64,000 nucleotides of DNA from Lichtheimia corymbifera B2541. Taxonomy: Eukaryota; Mucoromycota; Mucoromycetes; Mucorales; Lichtheimiaceae. The notes beneath the pieces were generated by a model. It worked only from the letters and a program-made list of their open reading frames with translations. It did not search any database and was not told where the DNA came from. Positions 12,691 to 25,300 of the stretch are shown in pieces. The stretch lies in assembly GCA_000697475.1 (NCBI GenBank), contig JNEU01000764.1, positions 124,001 to 188,000 on the forward strand. Reading direction: 5' to 3'. Numbering within the stretch: position 1 is the first letter of the stretch; the number at the start of each line of letters is the position of its first letter. Both the position numbers and the translations under genes were made by a program.

Positions 12691-14316
12691 ATGTTTTATG
12701 TTAAAGGAAATGCATTCTTATCATCATTATCACAGCCATCTCCTGAACAAACGAATAGTAATGCAAGGGTTGAACAACAGCAGCAGGATTTTAATGGCCA
12801 TCACACACTTGCTGTTGGAAAATCAGCTACATGGTTCCCGCTTTGTCTTTTTGCAGCAATTGTGCTTTCAATGTTTTCTAGTCTCTATCCCACATTGGTA
12901 ATGTCAGTCGTCTTTCGAGCCCAAGCTTCTGCTGTTTCCCCGGATGGCAAACCACCACCACCCACAGGCAACAACAGTAATAACAACGTTCCACTTATCA
13001 TTGATTGTCCTCGTTTGCCGCCAAGAGAAGGTGCAAAATCAGTCCAAGATCTTCGACCCGATGATATCCGTTTGGTAATGGGCATTGGCGATAGGTATGT
13101 GAGAGCAAAAAGGACTAGTTTTATGTGTATGCCAACAAGTCGATGACAGTGTCATGGCTGGTTTTGGAGCCAAAGGTATTATCAACAATCGTTTCATCAG
13201 CTTGAATACTCTCAAGGAGAACCGCGGTGTGTCATTTGCCATGGGTGGTGTAAGTCTCAAACATTGCTTATTTTCATCTTCTCATCAATGACAATAGGAT
13301 CCAGGTGCTATGACGGTACCAAACTTGATCCAATACTATTCGCCTAATTTACTTGGCTCATCTGTGGGTGATCACATGATTTCGATTTGTTTTGGAGACG
13401 AAATCTGCCCAAAGGGTCAATACCGAGAATCCATTGACAAGATGAATGCAGCTCAATCTGGTGCACGCAGCCTAAATTTGAACCATGAAATTGATTACCT
13501 GCTAGAAAGGCTTGACGAGTTATATGATGATCAACAAATCCAACCCACGGATTGGAAACTGCTCACTTTCTTTATCGGCTCTAATGACATTTGTCATTCA
13601 TGCACCACACCAACGTCACTACCTATCCCTTTCTCTATAAACGCCGCTGATGCAATCGATCGTATCCGCAAAAGCGTTCGAAATGTCCTGGTACAAGTAG
13701 GCAAGTAAGACGCAGAATCACCATGCACCATAATAATAACGTACTTATCCATGGTAATGTAGTGGGTGTCATGCGTGTCGATGAAATCTTTATTGAAACC
13801 CAGGCATATCCAGAATATTGCCAGCCCTTTCCACGCAGTAGCTTTGTCATGCATGACCATGAATGCGAATGTGCTCACTCGGAGGCGAACCGGACGATCA
13901 TGAGAACGCTGACACCACAATATAACACAGCTCTTGAATCGATTGTATTCCGATATCAATCCAATGACACCTTCGCTGTGGTGTTCCAGCCGTTGAAAAT
14001 GGATGTCTCTAGCTTTCCAATCCAAGTGATCAGGTATGATATCCTGACGCCTTTTCGTCATGATGATGCCTAATCTCCCATTTCACAGTGATGTCGACTG
14101 CTTTCACCCATCCGTTGTTGGGCATAGCTGGTTTGCAAAGGAACTATGGCAAGTAGTAGTTTATGGTTTGATTCGCCATGTAGTATGCTAATGTCATGGA
14201 TTCTTTATAGGCAAATGATGTTTCTACCAAGCCAACAAAAGCAAATCACGCTCAAGTTTAATGAAAATGCACCAATTTATTGTCCAACCGAGACTGATAG
14301 ATTTCGAGTTGACTAG
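12691..14316 (+). CDS. GDSL phospholipase B-like esterase, membrane-anchored
   Basis: Six exons: 12691-13094, 13150-13249, 13298-13700, 13763-14033, 14089-14148, 14211-14316; 447 aa. An SGNH/GDSL hydrolase of the PLB1 type: block I MGIGDSVMAGFGAKG (nucleophile Ser, formed across splice 1), the GG...G region AMGGDPGAMTVPN, block III FFIGSNDICHSC, and block V SDVDCFHPSVVGH with catalytic Asp and His. It ends with the family's LW..M and IYCPTE motifs. A hydrophobic segment near residues 48-75 preceded by a polar 47-residue N-terminus suggests a type II membrane anchor. Introns 13701-13762 and 14149-14210 both need GC donors (G/GCAAGT); using nearby GT sites breaks the frame or loses the conserved C-terminus. 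It probably hydrolyses phospholipid acyl esters outside the cytosol (inferred). Confidence 0.88.
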
Positions 14317-14442
14317 TTATGATACAATAAAGCAAACGAATCATTTATTACCATGGAATGACATTCCTGAAAAGGAGGGGGTGATAAACCAGTAATGTGA
14401 GTGAATGGGTATATCTACAATGATTTGTAGTAGTAAAGTATA

Positions 14443-17395
14443 TCATGACTTGTTGGATCGACCAACAGAAGAAAACAAATGGCCAAGATGGGGTCGTTTA
14501 GATCGTGAAGAATCAGCCGACTTTTGTGTAGAAGTGCCGTGGTTTACGTATAACTCCAAGCTGTTGCTTTTGCGATGACACATCTTGGGAGAGCGTTTCT
14601 GCTGTGATCGGACATGGATACTGCCATCATAAACACCGGAATCCATACGCCATACTTTGATGCATCCTGTATCATTGGCTGAGACGATAATGTGTCCATT
14701 AGGAAAGTTGTAATTCTCCCTTAGTGTATTCCAATCCTCAATATCCAGCTCCTCGTCATCTTCTTCATCCGATGATAAATCTTGTGCACGTCGAAAAAGA
14801 TGATCACCACCCGAAAAGGATCTTCGCATTAACGTCATCTCTTCATGCGTATGGGCTTTCCAACGTCGACGTCGTAATTCTTCAAGTGCCGGATCCAAAG
14901 GCGTATGATTGTATATAATGTCGTGATTTGATTTAGCAAGCGCTAGTCGTGTACGTGCAGGTGCAAACACAGCAACGGTCGTGATATGTTGATGGGCTTC
15001 AAAAAAGTCGCTCTGAATGCGCAACTTGTCTTGGTGTGCTCCTCGACGTTCACCGCCACGTTTCAGCCATGATGTCATACGTGGTGATGTTGACATTTGC
15101 TGAGTGCTCGGAACAAGATGTTCATCGTTTGTATCAAATCGACTCAATGCGACTTCGGTACTTGGCCACAGGTGAAAAGGCGAGTAAGTGACAGGTTGCG
15201 TGACCCAAATATAGACATTGCCATCCTCAGATCCACATACAATATTTTGACCATCATCACTATATTCATCATGTCAGTATACACATCTTCTTGTAGCAGT
15301 ATTAGAATAGGTACCAACCTAAAAGATGATCTGATTTGCATTGAAAGGTTGTGTGGTCCTTTGTACTTGTACATGAGACTCTTATCCTTCATGTTGTAGA
15401 GCCGTGCCTGAGAATCGTTGCTGGTGATCAAGATCCTCTCGTCTCCTGGGAGTGTTCCTGGCATTGGTTCAATTCCAGTGATCTTCCTGCTTTTCTTGGA
15501 GGTGCGTTTGCCAAAACGAATGTTGATCTGCGTGTTGTATTTGAGTCCTTGTGTTTCATAAAAGAAACATTGCCCATTGTGTGTTCCAGCACAAGCTGTC
15601 TTGCCGTCCAGCGTAAATGCCACAGAAGTGATCATGCTGCCATTTTGCATCTCGTTCCAAAAGGCCACCTTTTTCTCAGGAACATTCCATAATCGCAGTC
15701 GGCTGTCAAGAGAACCTGATAAGAAGAAGCGATCATCCTATAAGATAAACCATTTAGATCCATTGTCCACTACTACAAGTCTGCTGCATGAAAAGCTTGC
15801 CTTTGGATGAAAGGATACAGCTGTAACCACGTCCAAATGGGGAAACACCCCGAGACATTCCTCCCTAGTGACATGCCATAATCGTACGGTCTTGTCCATA
15901 GATGCTGAAACAATGAAGTTGTTCTATTTGCAAAAAATAAGTGTCATTGTTTCATCTCTAGCCACATACACACACAACTTGCCTTTGACCAGCTGATGTC
16001 CAACACGTCCGCCAAATGTCCACGATATTCTCGGTAATGCACGTCTTCAAAGACATCGATGGAGTTCTCACCGTCCTGAGCTGTTTCATCAAGGACACGC
16101 CAAACATACACGTTACAGAATTGGCCAGCTGATGCAAGGTATTTGCCGTCCTTGCTAAACTTCATTGTCCAAGTAGCACCATAAGGATTGTTCTGATAGG
16201 CTTGAGCATCATGAGAAGGACGTCTTGCACGATCTGAAGAAGAGGGTGGTGGAGGTCTCGGGAGGGTAGTGAGTGTTTGCGCCAAGAAAAAAGGTGGCCA
16301 ATCCTGATTTGCCTTATGCTTTGACTTGACCTATGTATTGTGACATCAGCTATCATAAAGTAGGTTACACAGCCACACATGCATTTACCTTGACTGGTAT
16401 ACCCTTATGTGGTAATAGGCTGGTGCCATCACGTTGGTTGCTTGACATACTGGGATGTGGTACAGCAGGTACGGATCGATTGGAGTCGATACTAGTGCGT
16501 GCAGGCGTGGATGATGATAAAGAGGACGAGGTAACTGTTTGATCGGTGTCGTCGGCAATCACTTCACCTTCATCAGGATCGTCTATGGTTTCTTGATGAT
16601 GCTGACTTTCTTCTCCTTCTTCATCTTCATGTTGCTGGTGTTCTTCTTCCACTGGCTTTTTGCTCTTGCGAAGGCCAATTCGTTCGAGGAATCCCTTTTT
16701 GGTATGGCTACTCAGCTTCTTATCGCTTAACCCCATATCGACGTCGAGTGAGTGCTACCGTTTAAGACAAGAAGAAAAGCAAAGGATGCTCGTTTTTGGA
16801 TCTGTCTTTACCCGTGATGATGCTTTTTATCTTGCTCTGAAGATTCATCCGCTAAGCTTAACTTGCTCTTTCGGCTTCTCAATGAACGTGTATCTTGTGT
16901 GTCGCATAATGAGCCCGCTTGTTGCTCAGCATCTGTCGTCGTTGTTGACCATGGTGACCCATTCAATGCAGGCACTGCCAATGTTGCTTGATCATTCATT
17001 GTTCCTTGTTGACTTGTAGGCTCTAAAGGAATTGAAATAAATATACAATGACCCCAATGGTTGCGAGTGACAACAATGAACCCATATTTCCCCTCGCTCT
17101 CTCTCCATCCTCCTCCTATCCATTGAACCATTTCCTTCTCTTCAAACACTCTTTCTTTATCTTCCTTCCTTTTTTGTTGTTGTCAAAGTCATGCTCGCAA
17201 AGAGTTGGAAACATACATACGATATTCGGGAGAAGGATCGGTTGGATTGTCGAGACAAGGTGGTGGCTGTTTCATCATGCTTTCAGGATGGCTGAATGAA
17301 GGTCTCTTCTCCGGAGCAGCTACTGTCTCGTGATTGGCAGAGATTGTAAAGGTGTTGCTGCGGGCATCATGTACATCATCGGAGGAATCGCCCAT
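14443..17395 (-). CDS. WDR44/DGR2-like WD40 repeat protein
   Basis: Seven exons on minus: 17395-17221, 17022-16812, 16725-16389, 16330-15983, 15923-15801, 15737-15319, 15259-14443; 809 aa. The N-terminal third is disordered and acidic ([14 protein letters not shown]), and a WD40 propeller follows: [116 protein letters not shown] and, after a long insert, [17 protein letters not shown]. The arrangement resembles animal WDR44 (Rab11 binder) and yeast YMR102C/DGR2. Introns 15924-15982 and 15738-15800 use GC donors; the first is forced by frame, the second is preferred because it gives an uninterrupted WD repeat. An X-box-like site lies 96 bp upstream. Confidence 0.88.
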
Positions 17396-19380
17396 GACTG
17401 AAAAGGGAGAAAGGGACAGGCAATAATGAGCAGCGGGAAAAATGCCGCACTATCCAATCCAGCTGGGATACAGCCCCATTTCTATCACAGGTCGCCATGG
17501 CAACCATGCATGCATGCTTCTCTCACAATAACCGATACCGGCTGCATTAACATGCCCAACATTGGATAAGTTCCAAGGAAACATTACCTGCAATTGACGA
17601 TGATAGTAAAGCGATCATGTGCTGTTGGTTAAAGAATACCGCGTGTGCAACCAATCTCACGTGATTCTAAGTCATTTCTCTTGTGCTTCCATATTCCGTC
17701 GCACCGTTATGCATTTGTATAGAATCTTATAAGTAATATTGTTCTTTATACCATCATTGATAAACTTTAGAATAGCCATGGCTTTTATTTCCTTTTGAGA
17801 TAGCATGGATGCAGATATAAAAGAAAGACTGGTGGATGACCCTTAAACATGTCACCTTCAATTTGTCCCTTTTATTATGTTATAATCATACATGGTTAAA
17901 TTGCTGGATATCAAGGGTAGTATTTGTGTTAACTTTATACTCAATTTGGGTAGCGAATCATTATATAACAAGAGGAAGATATACGGTAGAGTGTATCCGG
18001 ATGTCATCAAAAGTCGTCATCGTGCTGCAAGGACCGAAAAGTGGGTACAATATAGTGGTTTAGCTCACAATGCATTCTTATTTGTACCCTTTGTGCCCAT
18101 CATATTTAACCAAATCGTACAGATGAAATACAACTGCATTCATTGTCCAACACCATATAATAAGACCAGCATGTATAAAGGAGTGCTTAAGTTGAAAAAA
18201 GAAGCAAGACGTGGAAATGAATGAGCCCATTCATACACACAAAGTGCTTTACCATGTGAGTAGCATCGGGATGATTTCAGCGCAAAACCCGACTCGTCCC
18301 ATTTCCATGGTAATAGAAAATGGTATTGAATTGCTACATCTACTACTACCGGTGTATTATGTTGATCATGCATCAATGATGCCTTCCGCAGTTACGAACA
18401 ATATTTCAACTCATACAACGTGTTGTTGTGTCAACCATCGTCAACACAATTGGCATTGTTTGATAAGAGCTTGATTATGCAGATAAGCAACACGATTGCT
18501 GCTCTTATCTTTCACACAAGACGTCTCCGGATCCACTGACATTTTGGCGTATTAGCCATGCCAAAGTTCAATTTGAAAGCAATTCTGTACGGGTTATCAT
18601 AGACGGACTTCACTAACGACTAACAAACTGGAAAAATCCATCATGCACATTCCACCGATAGAATGGCCCTTCAACTCCTCCCTCTAGACTTTGCTATACA
18701 AGCAGGTTCTTCTGCATCTTTGGCTCTATTAGGTTCAAACTACTTGACAATCAACAAAAGACCACTTGCCATATATAATTATGGTTACAGCATATGTAAA
18801 ATACAAAGATGCCCATAACTAAAAATTCTACAATGAAACGTGGGTGTCTTTCTATTTTACATATGGTATAAGGAAGATGGGCTGCTTCCTCCTAATGGAT
18901 GGTGTCGACTGCATTAACGGAAAGATGAAGAGTTGGGTGAAATGGCACGTGGTGGTTACACATACACGTGATCGACACGTTGCTGCATAAATGGGTCATG
19001 ATTACCTAGGAAGTGCGTAAACAGCATACAATTATGGAATATATATTACTATGACAAAAGACAACGAAAATTACAATGACTTTATAAAGGGATATTTTGT
19101 ATATATGGCAGGCGAGTCGATCATGGATTGTTGCACAAATCCAGGAGCTGTCGATCGGCATTGATGTGCACGGACTTGATAGACGCCAATCCCGCCACAG
19201 GAGAATAATGTATGCATAGCCTAATTACAAGGAACGTATTCAGTGGTTGTTATTATTGACCCATGTGTAGCTATTGTTGATGTGCATATTCACAACAGTA
19301 ACTGTAGCAGGCGGGGTGGGGTGTTGTGCACAAATTGGGAACACTGAGAGGAACGGCAAAGAGCCTCTTCTTCACTCACA
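17396..19380. other. Gene-poor region upstream of the WD40 gene
   Basis: About 2 kb. It includes the WD40 gene promoter (RFX-like site at 17491, CATGCATGCATGC at about 17505-17517) and AT-rich sequence. A 110-codon ORF at 17892-18224 has no recognisable domain. No tRNA or transposon signature is seen. Confidence 0.5.
17491..17504. promoter_or_regulatory. RFX X-box-like palindrome
   Basis: GTCGCCATGGCAAC fits the RFX consensus GTNRCC(0-3N)RGYAAC with a 2-bp spacer and is close to the yeast Rfx1/Crt1 site. It lies 96 bp upstream of the WD40 gene start. Function is inferred from the motif only. Confidence 0.4.
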
Positions 19381-20470
19381 CTTCACAATGCAAGGTAAGA
19401 GGTGTCTTCATTCCGAAGCTACAACGCATTAACGGCTGCCATTCCTTTCATTGTGCAGCCTCAACTGGGTGAACAGGTGGTCAATGACGACTCTTCGGCT
19501 GCAGACATTCAACAAGGACGCGCGCGATCTACCCATGACTCAAGCTTCCATTGCATGGCAAAAGGTACAGTCAATCGCTGCAGCTCTTTTATTATTCAAG
19601 TTGGACATTGTGATACTAATGTTCACGTGTAGATACTGTTCTCTCGTTTATACAAGATCTAATGGGGTGTCGCGTGTGTTCATTCCCAAGCTGTCCACAC
19701 CAAGAAGTCTTTACACTGCCTCTTTTGGGTATGTTGACAAGAAGACGCGTTCAGATTGGTTTTCCCTGTTATCTCACAGTGCGCTCATGGTAGATTGAAC
19801 ATGTTGGAGGATGGTACCTGTGGCAGCAACAAGATATGGATCTCAAAGCAAGAACGCTGCATGGTTGGCTCAATGGTATGCATGGTGTTGGATCTACAGT
19901 GCAGGACCACTTGATTAACGTGCCTTACAGGGAAACAGCAGCAGCACCTACTGGATCGGATGAGTATCAGGCTATTTGCAGAAACAATGGTCTTGGCAAT
20001 ACCTAGAGGTACCGTGCATCATTCTGGGATTGGTTGGATTCAAGTGAACTTACAAAACGCCATACAGTGGCAAAGCCTCTTTCGGCGATACTATTATTAT
20101 CAATACTGCACGTCAAAGATGTCACTGTACTGCACTTTCCAGGGGAGACGGACATGTTGTGCCCGGGGACAGTGTGACTCATGTTGCGACCTCAGGGATT
20201 TAAAAATGCATCCGCTGTGCGCACGGCCTCCATCGTTTTATGGCTATTGATCTCCTTGCCTTTAGAGAGAAGATGGGGATCTCTATTGATGCACAACATC
20301 GCCGGATTCAGGAGAGTGCCGGTACTGTGACGTTTCTTGGCTGTGGGCTTTTATTATTACTTTACATCCTGATGGCCTATTTGGTTCCAAGTCTGCGGGT
20401 GATGATTGCGTGATTCAGGTATGTATGATTATGATGATTTCTGGAAAACTTTGCTGAAACTGCTATCATT
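19381..20470 (+). pseudogene. Possible decayed spliced locus of unknown type
   Basis: A CT-rich leader and ATG (19388) are followed within four bases by a good donor (CAAG/GTAAGAGG), and several exon-like blocks with plausible GT...AG spacing follow (for example 19877-19931). No joining gives a long frame or a known domain. Pieces recur 1.2-1.8 kb downstream: CAAGGTAAGAG(GT)GTCTTCATT at about 19390 and again at about 21208, and GAAACAGCAGCAGC at about 19931 and about 21133. This may be the eroded start of the repeat locus that follows, or a gene I cannot resolve. Confidence 0.25.
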
Positions 20471-22175
20471 TAGAGGGACCACTGCAGAGAGCTACTTGTC
20501 TTTTGGTGCTTTGGAGTTCACAAGATCACAGCTATGATTGCTAAGCATTACTGGATGGGTTTGGAAAACTTCGCTTACTGTGCATCTTTTATAGGTGGAT
20601 CATGTCAGCGATGAGGAAAAACGCTATATATTTTGGTGTTGTCAATTCTTATTTCATTTCTGGTGGTCGGTTGCCAAGCAACGGGCGATTTCTCTGCATC
20701 TCCTGTGAGTGGATAGTATCAGCAACAAGCAACAGCATCCGTTTCGTTTCGTGTCATATCAAGCTTTATCCCATCATCTGGTTCTTCTCGTTATCGACAA
20801 TTCGGTGGACATCCTGCATGAAGGTCTCTTATCGGTTGATCATGTCAGCAGCAAGGAGGAACTCGTGTATCTTTTGGGGTCGCAAACTTTTGATCTCTGG
20901 TGGTTCTGGTTATTGTCCAGCTGATTCAAGGCATTCATCAGCGCACGTCTCTTACGGGTGTGTCACATCAGCAGCAAGCAACGATGGTTATGTGCCTTTT
21001 GGGTGCTATCAAGGTTTATCGATCGCTCAAAGAGTTCTCGTCAAGTATCGCCCCCTGCCTTTGGAGATTCACTGGTATGTATAGCTTTGGATACATGTAC
21101 AAGTGCCATCAATTAACAAGCTCTACAACGAAACAGCAGCAGCGCAAATATGGATGGAATGGAGATACGGTTCTTATTTGAAGGAAGGGCACTCTTAAGA
21201 AGTTCCACAAGGTAAGAGTCTTCATTATCGGTGTGCCGCATGCAAATGCATTTACAATGGAAGATATGTAATGACAGGATCAGGAAGGCTTTTCCTTGGT
21301 TATATCACTGGAGTCTTGGACATTTCCTTTGTATGCATCTGCAACAACTAGCAACAACTTCTATATCTTTCGGTGTCGTCAAGGTTTATCTCGTCCGATT
21401 GTGGTTCTGGTCGTCGACAATTCTTTTGATGGATATTCAGCTACGCGTGCATGTTATCGGTGGATCATATCAGCAACTAGCACAGAAGCAGCAACATGAG
21501 CAACAGGATCTATACCTTTAGCGTCAACAACGTTTACACGATTCTCTGTGGATTTTCATCATTGGCCAATACTTTCATCAAGAGCATCCTGCAGCGTCCA
21601 TCTCTTATGGGTGTGTCACATCAGCAACAAGCTACAATGTGAGTGAGCCTTTTGGTGTTATCAACGTCTATCGAGCGCCCAAGGCAGTCACCAAGCAACA
21701 CCCCTTCCTCTGGAACACGGCTATCGGCAATCGTTTATTGTACGGGCATCTCTGAAGCAAGGGAACCGGCTTTGGGTGTAGCATCAAGCATTATATATTT
21801 CCATATGGCCTTAGCTAAGTATTGTTACCACAATCTCAAAGATAAATTAGTGATATGCGCATCCATAGGTCTATCATTCCACAAGCCATTTTTTCACATA
21901 CTCTTTGGTGTCATGAAGGACCATTTGGTCTCCCTGGAGGTGTCAGTACCAAGTCCTATTGATTTCAATGATGAAGACCAACATCTGGCTTTGGGTGGAT
22001 GCCTCAGAGGCAAGCAAGCAATCTCTATGGATCATCTTTGGTTTTGATTGTCAAGGATCCCGTTTCTATGGTGTTGGAAAACAGCTCCCTGCAAGTCGTC
22101 TCTGTATGGGTGGATCTTCAGAGCATTGTTTGTATCGGTGTCATGGCGGATATCATTTCTCAACCAGGGTTGAAA
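20470..22175 (+). repeat. Degenerate ~125-bp tandem repeat array
   Basis: About 12-14 diverged units. The best units begin GGTGGATCATATCAGCAA and carry a second block TCTTTTGGTGTCGTCAAGG 26-30 bp later. TCAGCA(A/G)CAAGC-type anchors occur at 20605, 20719, 20845, 20968, 21338, 21470 and 21621. TTTTGGTGT-type anchors occur at 20501, 20631, 20747, 20872, 20997, 21368, 21650, 21769, 21903 and 22036, giving steps of about 116-133 bp or multiples of this. Further shared blocks are TCGACAATTC and CATCCTGC..G(T/C)CTCTTA(T/C). Spacing among the first four units (114, 126, 123) is divisible by three and one frame is open over 20602-21084, so coding ancestry is possible. The array ends about 150 bp before the VPS13 ATG. 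No known satellite or transposon is recognised. Confidence 0.7.
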
Positions 22176-22327
22176 CGCTTGTAAACGATACTCAAAAGTA
22201 TGCATGTTATATCAGATGCAATGATAATGCTGACTAGCATGGCAATAGTTTCGGACCTCGATTTCGACAATGCTACTTCGAGCGCGTTGCATGCAAGTCC
22301 GTGGCCTGGTTTCACCTGCGACACACA

Positions 22328-25300
22328 ATGTTGGAATCACTGGTGGCAACCATTCTCAATCGCTTCCTCGGCAATTATGTTTCCAACCTCAACTATGACC
22401 AGCTTAATATTGGTGTTTGGAAAGGTATGAGAGAAATCCCATTCAATATGATCTCTTTTGCTTTATTCGTCATTGGACCTTCTTTAACGATCGCTTCTTT
22501 CTAAACCATTCTCAGGAGAAGCAAACCTTCGAGATCTAAAACTGAGGCGTGAAGCACTGGATAAACTTGACTTGCCTATCGACGTGCTGGAAGGTATTAT
22601 GGTTATATGGGAAGGAATATGCGTTTAGCCGATATTGACTCTTGTCGCTCTACTTTAAAGGGTACTTGGGCGAGCTGACTTTGAGCATTCCATGGTCAAA
22701 CTTGAAGACGAAACCTGTCAAGGTGTTCATTGAAAATGTTTATTTGCTTGCTGTTCCCAAGAGTGAAGCAACGGTATGTGTGGTGTAAGGGATGGTGTTT
22801 GAGTGACGTAAATATACTGTACTAGCATTAATGATTTGTATGTCAGCTGTCATTAGAGGAAGAAGAAGAACGTGCTCAACAGCTCAAGCAACGACGATTG
22901 GCTACTGCAGAGCTATTATCGCAGCAACGACCAGACAAACAAAAGGATGGCAAAGATCAGCAGACATCTGAAGAAAGCGATGGATTCCTCAGCCAACTGA
23001 CAACCAAAGTCATCGACAATCTACAAGTTTCTATCAAGAATATCCATTTACGATTTGAGGACAACGTTTCTGATCCAGGTCATCCGTTTGCTGCTGGAAT
23101 CACGCTCAAAGAGTTATCAGCAGTCTCTACCGATGGACAATGGAATCCTACATTTATTAGTGAGATGACCAATACCATTCATAAGGTAAACATGGAGTGG
23201 GTCTATCATCCATAATGCTGGTGAAACTAATGTGCGGGATTCATGCTAACGCTGTAGCTGGCTACGTTACACTCGCTGTCTGTTTATTGGAACACCGACG
23301 CCGAATCACTTGCAGGCCTTCCCCATGAAGAGGCATCGCGTATCTATACCGATCTGGTAAGTCGGCATTCCTTATTTGCTTACACGACCGATCAAAAACA
23401 CGTATACTGATACCTTGATTCGAAAGATTCCTGATGGTTCAAATGATCCTAAAGAGCACCAATACATCCTCAAACCGGTATCAGGCACTGGCAAGGTAAT
23501 AGGCTTTTGTTGTCAGTCGTTGTATCAATGCTGGAATGCTCACAGCTGTATTATAGGTGAAGCTGAATAAGCAATTTGGTGGAGATACAGCAAAGACAGA
23601 TATCACGCTTTTATTCGATGAGCTCGGTGTGTGCCTCGACGATCACCAATATCGAGATGCTTTGCTCCTTGTCGATCTTTTCCATATCAATTTGAAAAAG
23701 CAAAAGGTAGGAAGAAGTAATGGTGGGATGGGACCAATATGACGAATGTTCTACTCACGTTTTTGCGTATTTCTAGTATCTCAAGTTCCATCCTGAGTAC
23801 AATGCTGACAAGAAGTTCAATCCACGCGCGTATTGGAAGTTTGCTACAAGTGCGGTGTTGTCAGAGATTCATGAACGTAACTATCAATGGACCTGGGACC
23901 ATTTTCGTACACGACGAGATCAGCGGCGTGCGTACATTGAATGTTATGTGGCGTCAAAGACAAAGAAAGCTACTCAGGAACAAGAGGACAAGTTAGCTGA
24001 GCTGGAGCGCGTCCTTAGCTTTGACGATATCCGATTTTACCGTAGTCTTGCCAAGAACAAAGTGAAGCGAGAGAAGATCAAAATTGGTATATACTTTGCC
24101 CTCTCGTATCTATGTTATATCCCGTATTAACCACAATCATTTATCCATTAGAGCAAGAGAAAAAGAAGAATGAAAGCGAGAACAAAGGATGGTTCAGCTC
24201 GTGGTGGTATGGTGGTTCATCTTCTGATAAATCAACTTCTGAAGGAGTAAGTGACAGGATACCTCCATGCAACGTGAATATTTACCTTTTGATTTAAATA
24301 GGAGGATGAACCTTTGGTGATGACTGAAGACCAAAAGCGAGAGCTATACGATGCGATTGATTATGACGAGGAAAAAGCAGCTATAGCAGCCGCTGTTGAT
24401 ATGCCCAAAGACGTAAGTCGCTCTTTGTGTTCAAAGCTTGTCTATGTGCTTATCATCAATGCTACTACAGACCATCAAATTCAAAATCAATACGGAGCTC
24501 AAGCGAGGATCACTTACACTTATGCAGTACTCTCACACCGCCAAACGCCAGGATCTTGCATCTCTCGTATTTGACACGGTTACAGTTGGTGTTACCCAAT
24601 ACATTGAATCCTCCCAGATTGCTGTTGGTCTCAGGGATCTTCGATTGTACGATGGAATCACTCCGAATACCCTATATCCTCAATTGATTGGTATTAGGAA
24701 AGGCGATCAGATTAGGTACGTTGCAATTGCCTTTATTATAACCAAGGCTGCTTACATGCATATACCGGCTATTTAGATCCATTGATAACACCACGCACAG
24801 TGACGAGAACGACACACAGGAGCCTTTACTGTACGCCGTGCTGGATCACAAACCATTCAACAATATCGCTGACAATGCAATCAAACTCAAGTCTCGTCGT
24901 TTGGAAATCATCTTCAATCCGGCCATTGTACGTGGCGTTCTTGACTTTTTCAAGCCTCCAGAGAACAAGTCGGAAAGCATCAATGCCTTACTCGAAGCGG
25001 CTGGTGAATCGTTGGAAGGCTTCAAACAGCAAACGTTGACTGGCTTAGAATATGCTCTTAATCAGCATACCACCCTTGCAGTGGATATGGACATGGATGC
25101 ACCCCTCATCATTATACCCGAAAGGTAAACTTTTTAAAAGGCATTCACATACTTTATGCTAAATATCTTTACTTTAGTTGCACCCAGAAGCATACACCTT
25201 GCATGATCATTGATGCTGGGCACATTCGTATTGACAGCGACTTGGCGAATCACGAGTTGGCAAATGAATACAAGGGCAAAAAGATCAGCAAAGAGGATTA

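Noticed and set aside
13701..13762. Frameshift or pseudogene status of the GDSL lipase
   Set aside because: The apparent in-frame stop after VGK disappears with a GC-AG intron that restores the conserved frame; both catalytic ends are intact.
17892..18224. 110-codon ORF in the gene-poor region
   Set aside because: It starts with ATG but has no domain, no clear promoter and overlaps other short frames; chance ORF in AT-rich DNA is more likely.
20602..21084. 160-codon ORF inside the tandem array, as a real gene
   Set aside because: It spans four repeat units, but the frame breaks in the following units and there is no known domain; recorded as part of the repeat instead.
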